DNA of 6,266 nucleotides from Planctomycetota bacterium. Lineage in GTDB: Bacteria; Planctomycetota; Phycisphaerae; UBA1845; UTPLA1. The stretch is from assembly GCA_027295245.1 (NCBI GenBank), contig JAPULF010000419.1:1-6266 (forward strand). The letters are read 5' to 3'. The notes beneath the pieces were generated by a model that worked only from the letters and a program-made list of their open reading frames with translations, was not told the DNA's origin and did no database searches. Below are positions 1-4,886 of the stretch, piece by piece (position 1 is the stretch's first letter; each line of letters starts with the position of its first letter). The translations under genes were made by a program, and so were the position numbers.

Positions 1-764
1 CGGAACTGGAGTCGCTGATTGCGACCGAGTGTGATCGACAGACGGAGTCGGCTCGGCACTCCGATCGCATGCTCTTCAATGGAGCCCTTTTTCGATACTT
101 GGATCATGCCATTTGCGGAGAAGGCGACGACGCCCGGTTTGAGCTGACCGTCGGACCCACCTGCTATCGCGACTTCGTCGGGACCAACCTGTTCAACAAT
201 CACCTTCTCGGGCGATTCGGCTGGAACCGGTTCGCGAATCCCATCGGCACCACCGCCACCGTCATCACCAGCGACCGGATGATTTGCCTCGGACGCCGTT
301 CCGAGCGGGTCGCCTACCACGCCGGGCACGTCCACACCTTCGGCGGAGGTCTGGAGGAAAGGGACCGGGCCGAGGACGGCACGATCGACGCCGTGGGGAG
401 TGTGGCCCGCGAACTCGCCGAAGAACTGGCCCTTGAAAGGCCCGAACTGCCGGGGCTCGGCTGCGTCGGGCTCATACGCGATCGGGAAATCCACCAGCCC
501 GAACTCTTGTTCGAGGTCGAACTCGACCTGACCGCGTCGGAACTGCGAAGCCGCTGGCAGACCGCCGAATCGCAGGACGAGCACGTAGACCTGGTCACGC
601 TGCCGGACGATCCCGACGCCGTCGTTCCCTTCATCAAGTCTTGCGGGCCGATCGCGCCCGTGGCGATCGGGGCCCTTTCGCTGCACGGTCGTGCGCGCTG
701 GGGCGAGTCGTGGTTTCGCGAGGCGGCGGCGGCGTTGAGCGTGGAGCGAGGCCCGCGCCGTTGA
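1..764 (+). CDS. Nudix hydrolase, NUDT22-like (5' end cut by window edge)
   Basis: The frame is open from base 3 to the TGA at 762-764, so the gene starts left of the window; the ATG at 69 is internal. Counting from that ATG, a YRDFVGTN motif (33-40) and a following ANPIG (56-60) match the NUDT22 family, and the LFNGALFR stretch (2-9) fits the residues just before them in that family. This is why I do not accept 69 as the start. A Nudix box follows: GGGLEE (92-97), then after a short insertion RELAEEL (114-120), which keeps the REXXEE metal-binding residues; the classical glycine after EE is Ala121. Known: human NUDT22 hydrolyses UDP-glucose and UDP-galactose to UMP and sugar-1-phosphate. Inferred: this protein acts on a similar nucleotide sugar in the cytoplasm. 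It lies just upstream of a glucan-synthesis pair but probably has separate transcription. Nudix membership is firm, substrate is not. Confidence 0.85.
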   Translation, partial: ELESLIATECDRQTESARHSDRMLFNGALFRYLDHAICGEGDDARFELTVGPTCYRDFVGTNLFNNHLLGRFGWNRFANPIGTTATVITSDRMICLGRRSERVAYHAGHVHTFGGGLEERDRAEDGTIDAVGSVARELAEELALERPELPGLGCVGLIRDREIHQPELLFEVELDLTASELRSRWQTAESQDEHVDLVTLPDDPDAVVPFIKSCGPIAPVAIGALSLHGRARWGESWFREAAAALSVERGPRR

Positions 765-789
765 CAACCGGCCGCAACGGCCGGATACT
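761..789 (+). promoter_or_regulatory. Putative sigma70-type promoter for the glycosyltransferase-GH57 operon
   Basis: A perfect -35 box TTGACA (761-766) is followed after exactly 17 bp by GATACT (784-789), which matches TATAAT at four of six positions. It overlaps the stop codon of the Nudix gene and is the only good promoter I see before the gene starting at 1026. Transcription would start near 796, leaving a leader of about 230 nt. Assigned by eye only. Confidence 0.5.
768..784. repeat. Perfect 6-bp GC dyad inside the promoter spacer
   Basis: CCGGCC (768-773) and GGCCGG (779-784) are exact inverted repeats around a 5-nt centre, GCAAC. The dyad fills the space between the -35 and -10 boxes and touches the first base of the -10. 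It could be an operator for a dimeric regulator, or a small hairpin just after the Nudix stop codon. There is no T-run, so it is not a convincing intrinsic terminator. Confidence 0.45.
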
Positions 790-893
790 CGCTGCAGATC
801 GCCGGGGTCAGAGGAGTTCTATCGACCGTTCATCAGGCGTCGATCGTCAGCTTCGCGTATGGATCGAATCACCTTCTTCTTGCCGAATAGACT

Positions 894-922
894 GCCTCGT
901 GGCGGATTGAGGCCGGCGAGGC
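894..922 (+). other. Possible leader hairpin in the 5' UTR of the glycosyltransferase operon
   Basis: GCCTCG (894-899) can pair with CGAGGC (917-922), with a short GGC/GCC helix possible inside. GAGGC also occurs at 909-913, so two alternative 3' arms exist for the same 5' arm. It lies in the roughly 230-nt leader (796-1025), in which I see no other convincing structure and no believable small gene. GC-rich DNA gives such hairpins by chance, so this is weak. Confidence 0.2.
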
Positions 923-1012
923 GAGTTCGGACGGACCCCCGAGATACGCACCTTTGGAGTATCGCCCCTCGACGGATCGATCGGACCCGCAGGAGCGACC
1001 CGTACGACGCTC

Positions 1013-1016
1013 AGGA
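1013..1016 (+). promoter_or_regulatory. Ribosome binding site that decides the start at 1026
   Basis: AGGA ends 9 nt before the ATG at 1026. The same frame can be extended to a TTG at 954, but the extra 24 residues are charged and unlike the family, whereas MNVFMLGWEFPP from 1026 is exactly the conserved first beta-strand of this glycosyltransferase family. I therefore place the start at 1026. Confidence 0.6.
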
Positions 1017-1025
1017 CTTTTGGCC

Positions 1026-2402
1026 ATGAATGTCTTCATGCTCGGCTGGGAATTCCCGCCATTCATAAGCGGTGGTTTGGGCACGGCCTGCCAGGGGTTG
1101 ACGCGCGCCATGAGCCTGCTTGGACATCGCGTCATTTTCGTGTTGCCCCACGACGTGGCCGAGCAGCACGCGACCCACGTCAAGCTCCTGACGCCCAAGA
1201 CCCACGAGTCCGCCCGCGCGGCCTATGCCAAGTTCAAAATCAACTCGTTGGAGAATGTGTCCTTTCGGTCCATTCCGTCTACCATGCGGCCGTACGGCCT
1301 CGAGACCGGCGGCGTCAAGACCGGCGGCATCGAGAAGACAACCGTTCGTTCCCAGTCGATCGTCGCCGATGGCGAAACCTCCGTGTCTTTCACGAAGTCG
1401 GAGGCCGGGGGGGAGAGGACGGTGGCCGTGCCGGGAACGGTTCGAAGCCCGTCCGGGCACTACGGCGGCGACATGTTCGAGGAAGTCGAGCGATACGCCG
1501 CGGTCGCCGTGGAAATCGCGCGAAACGAGACCTTCGAGGTGATTCACGCCCACGACTGGATGACGTTTCAGGCGGGCATCGCCGTCTCTCGTGCCAGCGG
1601 CAAGCCGCTGGTCGTGCATGTACACTCGACCGAATTCGACCGCAGTGGGACGCGCGTCAATCAGCCCATCTACGACATCGAGCGGCGGGGCGTACACACT
1701 GCGGATCGCGTCATCGCCGTCAGCCATCTCACCCGCAACATTCTGCTGGCCCGATACTCGGCCCCTCCGGAACGCGTGGAGGTGGTCTACAACGGCATCA
1801 GCGAGGATGAAGAAACCATGCAGGTCCCGCCGCCGATCCGGCGCGACGAGAAGATCGTCCTGTTCCTGGGTCGGATCACGATGCAGAAGGGCCCCGAGTA
1901 TTTTCTTGCCGCGGCCAAAAAGGTGCTCGAATACGAGAAAAACGTTCGTTTCGTCATGGCCGGCAGCGGCGACATGACCCGTGGCATCATCGAGATGGCC
2001 GCCGAAATGGGGATCGGCCATAGGGTCGTTTTCACCGGGTTCTTGCGCGGCCCCGACGTGGCCCGAGTCTTCAAGATGGCGGACCTGTACGTCATGCCCA
2101 GCGTAAGCGAGCCGTTCGGCATCGCCCCGCTCGAGGCCCTGTCGCACGACGTACCGGTCCTGATCTCAAAGCAGTCGGGCGTGTCGGAGGTGTTGACCCA
2201 CGCCCTGAAGGTCGACTTTTGGGACATCGACGAGATGGCCAACAAGATCATCGCCGTCCTGCGTCACCCGCCGCTGCAGGTGACGCTTCGCGATCACGGA
2301 AACTTCGAGATCAAAAAGTTCACCTGGACGGACGCAGCCAGCAATTGCATCGGCGTTTACGGGCGGGCGATTCGAGACGCCGGACGCCGGCGCGCCGGAT
2401 GA
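1026..2402 (+). CDS. Glycogen-synthase-like GT-B glycosyltransferase (GT4/GT5 type)
   Basis: A 458-residue cytoplasmic enzyme with no signal peptide or membrane segment. The N-terminal Rossmann domain opens with MNVFMLGWEFPPFISGGLG (1-19), whose glycine-rich loop contacts the nucleotide donor in this fold, and carries HAHDW (174-178). The C-terminal domain has FLGRITMQKGPEYF (280-293), with the expected phosphate-binding Arg283 and Lys288, and the EX7E motif EPFGIAPLE (Glu362 and Glu370). Known: these are hallmarks of retaining GT-B transferases that extend alpha-glucans from ADP- or UDP-glucose. Residues about 43-148 form a long, poorly conserved segment containing a short tandem repeat. The stop codon lies 6 bp before the GH57 gene, so the two are surely co-transcribed. 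Glycogen synthase is the best guess; another glucosyl or mannosyl transferase is possible. The donor cannot be read from sequence. Confidence 0.88.
   Translation: MNVFMLGWEFPPFISGGLGTACQGLTRAMSLLGHRVIFVLPHDVAEQHATHVKLLTPKTHESARAAYAKFKINSLENVSFRSIPSTMRPYGLETGGVKTGGIEKTTVRSQSIVADGETSVSFTKSEAGGERTVAVPGTVRSPSGHYGGDMFEEVERYAAVAVEIARNETFEVIHAHDWMTFQAGIAVSRASGKPLVVHVHSTEFDRSGTRVNQPIYDIERRGVHTADRVIAVSHLTRNILLARYSAPPERVEVVYNGISEDEETMQVPPPIRRDEKIVLFLGRITMQKGPEYFLAAAKKVLEYEKNVRFVMAGSGDMTRGIIEMAAEMGIGHRVVFTGFLRGPDVARVFKMADLYVMPSVSEPFGIAPLEALSHDVPVLISKQSGVSEVLTHALKVDFWDIDEMANKIIAVLRHPPLQVTLRDHGNFEIKKFTWTDAASNCIGVYGRAIRDAGRRRAG
1304..1333 (+). repeat. 15-bp tandem duplication inside the glycosyltransferase gene
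   Basis: Units 1304-1318 and 1319-1333 match at 13 of 15 bases and encode TGGVK followed by TGGIE (residues 94-98 and 99-103 of the transferase). The repeat keeps the reading frame and lies in the variable N-domain loop, not in a catalytic motif. It looks like a small in-frame duplication. Confidence 0.7.
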
Positions 2403-2408
2403 GTTCAC

Positions 2409-3605
2409 ATGCCATCGATTTGCTTCTATTTTCAGGTCCATCAACCGTTGCGATTGCGGCGCTATTCGGTGTTCGATCAGGATGCAAATTACTTTGACGA
2501 CATCCACAACGCCGAAATCTGCCGCAAGGTTGCCAACAAGTGCTACCTGCCCGCAAATCAGTGCATCTACGACCTGATCAAGCTGCACGAGGGGCGATTT
2601 CGCGTTTCCTATTCGATCACGGGCGTGGCCCTTGACCAGTTCGAGTCATACACCCCGGAAGTGGTCGACAGCTTTCGACGACTGGCGGATACCGGGTGCG
2701 TCGAGTTTTTGGCCGAGACCTACTATCACAGCCTGTCGTTCCTCTATTCGCTCGAAGAATTCACGGATCAGATCGGTTTGCACACCAAGCGCATCTCGGA
2801 CCTGTTCGGCCAGGCATGCACGACATTTCGCGACACCGAGCTGATCTACAACAATCAGCTTGCAGAGGCCGTCAAGGCGCTGGGATTCGACGCCGTGCTC
2901 GCCGAGGGCACCGATCACATCCTCGGGTATCGCTCGCCCAACTTCATCTACCGGCCTCCCAACGTGGACATCAAGGTGCTGCTCAAGAACTACCGCCTCT
3001 CGGACGACATTGCGTTCCGGTTCAGCAACCGCGGCTGGAAGGAGTGGCCGTTGACGGCGGACAAGTTCGCCGGGTGGGTGAACCAGGTGAACGGAAACGG
3101 CTGCACCGTCAATCTGTTCATGGACTACGAAACATTCGGCGAGCACCAGTGGTCGGACACCGGGATTTTTGATTTTCTATACCATCTTCCGGCCGAGCTT
3201 CTCCGCCACCCCCACAACGATTTCAAGACCCCGCGCGAGGTCGCCGCGGCCTACGAACCGGTGGGGGAGTACGACGCCCCGCACATGACCAGTTGGGCGG
3301 ACACCGAGCGAGATCTATCCGCCTGGCTGGGCAACGCCATGCAGGCCAACGCCCTACACGAAATCTACGCCCTGGAAGGGGCCGTCAGGAAGGCCGACGA
3401 CCCGGCCCTGCTGCGCGACTGGCGTTGCGTGCAGACCTCCGACCATTTCTACTACATGTGTACGAAATACTTCGCGGACGGCGACGTTCACAAATACTTC
3501 AATCCCTACGAATCTCCCTATGACAGCTACATCAACTTCATGAACGTGCTGGACAACATTCGCATGCGGACGGTTCCGGCCCCGCAACCGCAGGCAGTCG
3601 AATAG
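2409..3605 (+). CDS. Glycoside hydrolase family 57, alpha-amylase type
   Basis: A 398-residue protein with no signal peptide, so probably cytoplasmic. The GH57 signature regions appear in order: HQP (11-13); GCVEFLAETYYHSL (96-109); RDTELIYNN (141-149), with Glu144 as expected nucleophile; FMDYETFGEHQW (237-248), with Asp239 as expected acid/base; and SDHFYYM (344-350). All catalytic positions are present. Known: family members hydrolyse or transfer alpha-1,4 and sometimes alpha-1,6 glucan links, and GH57 genes of this roughly 400-residue type often sit beside a glycogen-synthase-like gene. Inferred: it trims, branches or rearranges the polymer made by the upstream transferase. The ATG is 6 bp after the upstream stop; a weak purine-rich GGATGAG (2397-2403) spanning that stop is the likely ribosome binding site. 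Hydrolase versus glucanotransferase is undecided. Confidence 0.93.
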   Translation: MPSICFYFQVHQPLRLRRYSVFDQDANYFDDIHNAEICRKVANKCYLPANQCIYDLIKLHEGRFRVSYSITGVALDQFESYTPEVVDSFRRLADTGCVEFLAETYYHSLSFLYSLEEFTDQIGLHTKRISDLFGQACTTFRDTELIYNNQLAEAVKALGFDAVLAEGTDHILGYRSPNFIYRPPNVDIKVLLKNYRLSDDIAFRFSNRGWKEWPLTADKFAGWVNQVNGNGCTVNLFMDYETFGEHQWSDTGIFDFLYHLPAELLRHPHNDFKTPREVAAAYEPVGEYDAPHMTSWADTERDLSAWLGNAMQANALHEIYALEGAVRKADDPALLRDWRCVQTSDHFYYMCTKYFADGDVHKYFNPYESPYDSYINFMNVLDNIRMRTVPAPQPQAVE

Positions 3606-3818
3606 CGCGAATCGGAGCCGGCGTCAACCGAGATTCGAAATGCCATCCGAATGCGCTCCGAAAGGCGTCGGAATATGGTTCCGATCATCAAAAACCACGA
3701 TGATTCGCCCCGGGCGAACGTCGGCCCGGCGAGAATCCACGTGCTCCATAGATCGACGAACTCGCTCTACCGACCGGTTTGACACGCAACCATTTATGAC
3801 GCAATGGGTTACGAGCCG
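3606..3818. other. Non-coding stretch after the GH57 gene
   Basis: I see no believable gene here. There are two small hairpins, TCGGAA/TTCCGA (3668-3684) and TTCGCC/GGCGAA (3704-3718), neither with a T-run. A 61-codon open frame (3640-3825) has no ribosome binding site and Arg/Ser-rich, low-information composition, so I do not call it. No clear intrinsic terminator directly follows the GH57 stop. Confidence 0.5.
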
Positions 3819-3847
3819 CATTTGAGGACCTTGATGGTCCTCAAATG
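3819..3847. repeat. Perfect 12-bp inverted repeat
   Basis: CATTTGAGGACC (3819-3830) and GGTCCTCAAATG (3836-3847) are exact inverted repeats around TTGAT. There is no T-run on either strand next to it, so it is not a standard intrinsic terminator. The partial copy CATTTGAAG follows at 3857. It could be an mRNA 3'-end stabilising hairpin for the GH57 transcript, a terminator that does not need a U-tract, or an operator lying just upstream of the promoter at 3874. Confidence 0.75.
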
Positions 3848-3873
3848 GCGTCTAAACATTTGAAGATTTACGC

Positions 3874-3901
3874 TTGATCGAAGCCAGCGAATCCTTATAA
3901 T
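3874..3901 (+). promoter_or_regulatory. Strong-looking sigma70-type promoter with no protein gene downstream
   Basis: TTGATC (3874-3879, four of six matches to TTGACA) is followed after 16 bp by a perfect TATAAT (3896-3901). The surroundings are visibly more AT-rich than the rest of the window. Transcription would start near 3908 on the plus strand, where the next genes are on the opposite strand. Confidence 0.55.
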
Positions 3902-3907
3902 TGAACG

Positions 3908-4029
3908 CGTAGTCAGTGGTTGAGACCCACATTCAGTTGTTCTCGGGGATCGCCACAGACATAAAAGTTTGCCATACCAGCCCCGGAGACCCCCGACCTA
4001 TACCCCCCAAGGCTCCGGGGCGCCTTTTT
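3908..4029 (+). ncRNA. Candidate small non-coding RNA, about 120 nt
   Basis: The stretch is bounded by a promoter with a perfect -10 box and by a hairpin followed by five T, and it contains no ATG-started open frame. A short hairpin GTGG/CCAC (3917-3930) lies near the 5' end. TCTCGGGG (3941-3948) can pair with CCCCGGAGA (3981-3989) with one bulge, in competition with the terminator stem. I do not recognise it as 6S, SRP RNA, tmRNA or RNase P RNA. It might read through to the second terminator at 4152-4192, giving about 285 nt. Function is unknown; existence as a transcript is inferred from its signals alone. Confidence 0.4.
3980..4029 (+). terminator. Intrinsic terminator ending the candidate small RNA
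   Basis: GCCCCGGAG (3980-3988) pairs perfectly with CTCCGGGGC (4013-4021), a 9-bp GC-rich stem with a 24-nt loop, followed after GCC by five T (4025-4029). A shorter alternative, AAGGC/GCCTT (4009-4013 with 4022-4026), sits directly against the T-run and excludes the longer stem. Both point to termination on the plus strand. Confidence 0.6.
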
Positions 4030-4041
4030 GCGCATTCTAGA

Positions 4042-4101
4042 CGACAGCCATGCGGTAAGAAATGGGGTCTTTACCTCATTGCCTTATTTCCGCGCGTCGG
4101 C
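4042..4101 (+). other. Folded intergenic stretch, possible part of a structured RNA
   Basis: An imperfect stem-loop can be drawn: GCGG (4052-4055) with CCGC (4090-4093), TAAG (4056-4059) with CTTA (4083-4086), and AATGGGG (4061-4067) with CCTCATT (4074-4080, one G-U pair) around a 6-nt loop. GCC (4048-4050) with GGC (4099-4101) may extend it. It lies between two plus-strand terminators and holds no gene. Confidence 0.3.
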
Positions 4102-4130
4102 TTCACTATTCATGACGAAACGATTATTCT
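4102..4130 (+). promoter_or_regulatory. Weak possible promoter between the two terminators
   Basis: TTCACT (4102-4107) and TATTCT (4125-4130) are each four of six to consensus with a 17-bp spacer. A transcript from here would run only about 55 nt to the terminator at 4152-4192, so this may be chance similarity in an AT-richer stretch. Confidence 0.2.
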
Positions 4131-4151
4131 AAACGGATTACTCCCACTCCG

Positions 4152-4192
4152 TGACCGGGCTGCTGCGACTCGCAGCGCCCGGTCATTTTTTT
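4152..4192 (+). terminator. Very strong intrinsic terminator, plus-strand direction
   Basis: TGACCGGGC (4152-4160) pairs with GCCCGGTCA (4177-4185), and inside it GCTGCG (4162-4167) pairs with CGCAGC (4171-4176) around ACT: 15 bp with one bulged T, followed by seven T (4186-4192). The T-run is on the plus strand only, so it stops rightward transcripts before they enter the antisense of the response-regulator gene. It is not oriented to serve the leftward two-component operon, for which I find no obvious intrinsic terminator. Confidence 0.88.
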
Positions 4193-4229
4193 GTCGGCCG
4201 GAGACGGCAGGCGGAGAACGGTCGAGGAT

Positions 4230-4886
4230 CTACGGTTCCGCCACGCCTTCGCGTATAGCGAACCGGGCCAATTCGACCCGGTCGTGGATGTCGAGCTTGC
4301 GCATCAGATTCGTGCAGTGGCGATCGACCGTCTTGACCGCGATCCCAATGTCTCGCGAGATCTCCTGTTTGGACATTCCGCGTGCGATGTAGCGCAGCGT
4401 TTCCAACTCGCGGGGCGTCAATGTCGACAACTTGGTCTTCCGTGCGGTGGGAAATGTCGGGCCCTTCACGTCCACCGTAATCCTGTCCCGGACCTTCTTC
4501 GAAAAATAAACGCCGCCGGACATGGCTTCCAGGATCGCTTCAACGACGCTTTCCGGAGACTCGGTCTTGGTGAGATATCCTCGGGCCTTTACGGAAAGAG
4601 CCTGCTCGATGTAAATGTCGTGGAAGAACGCGCTCAGAAAGATGATGCGGCAGTCCGGCCGGAATCTCGATATTTGACGGGCCGCCTCGAAGCAATTCAG
4701 GCCCGGCATGTCGATGTCCATCAGAATGACGTCCGGGTCGCAAGTGCGGCTTTCTTGCACGGCGGCCTCGGCGCTTGCGACACATCCGGCCACCGTGAAA
4801 TACCGTTCCCGTTCAAGCCTTTCGGCAAGCGCCTTTCGCACGAGTTCGTGATCGTCGACCAGCAGGATTCTTATCGAGGACATCAT
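4230..4886 (-). CDS. NarL/FixJ-family response regulator (REC + LuxR-type HTH)
   Basis: A 218-residue cytoplasmic DNA-binding regulator. The receiver domain (about 5-122) has the acidic pair Asp11-Asp12, phospho-acceptor Asp57 in VILMDIDMPG, Ser85 in the switch position and Lys107 in YLTK: a complete active site. The LuxR-type helix-turn-helix domain (about 152-215) begins LTPRELETLRYIARGMS and has the recognition-helix pattern KTVDRHCTNLMRKL (185-198). Length is normal for the family. Two ATG codons stand in tandem (first bases at 4886 and 4883); the first overlaps the kinase stop as ATGA and the second by one base, so translation is probably coupled. The upstream AGAAG is a weak ribosome binding site. 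Inferred: it is phosphorylated by the adjoining hybrid kinase and switches transcription of unknown genes. Confidence 0.95.
   Translation of the reverse strand: MMSSIRILLVDDHELVRKALAERLERERYFTVAGCVASAEAAVQESRTCDPDVILMDIDMPGLNCFEAARQISRFRPDCRIIFLSAFFHDIYIEQALSVKARGYLTKTESPESVVEAILEAMSGGVYFSKKVRDRITVDVKGPTFPTARKTKLSTLTPRELETLRYIARGMSKQEISRDIGIAVKTVDRHCTNLMRKLDIHDRVELARFAIREGVAEP

Noticed and set aside
69..71. ATG at 69 as the start of the Nudix gene
   Set aside because: The frame is open to the window edge, and the residues around this Met lie inside the conserved N-terminal region of NUDT22-like proteins.
954..1025. TTG at 954 as the start of the glycosyltransferase
   Set aside because: The extra 24 residues are not family-like, while the ATG at 1026 has an AGGA at 9-nt spacing and gives the conserved N-terminus.
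1011..2147. Long open frame of 378 codons on the minus strand, antisense to the glycosyltransferase gene
   Set aside because: It lies wholly opposite a gene with clear family motifs. Long antisense frames are common in GC-rich DNA, and its translation has no recognisable domain.
3622..3660. GATTCGAAA resembling a tRNA T-loop
   Set aside because: The flanking bases do not form a T-arm, and no acceptor stem or anticodon arm can be drawn.
3779..3784. TTGACA as a possible -35 box
   Set aside because: No acceptable -10 box occurs at 15-19 bp spacing; the bases there read AATGGG.
3640..3825. Small plus-strand frame of 61 codons after the GH57 gene
   Set aside because: It has no Shine-Dalgarno sequence and an Arg/Ser/Thr-rich composition typical of non-coding GC-rich DNA, and the opposite strand is equally open there.
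3916..4392. GTG-started frame of 158 codons running from the intergenic gap into the antisense of the response regulator
   Set aside because: It reads through two intrinsic terminators and into antisense of a real gene, with no ribosome binding site and no family resemblance.
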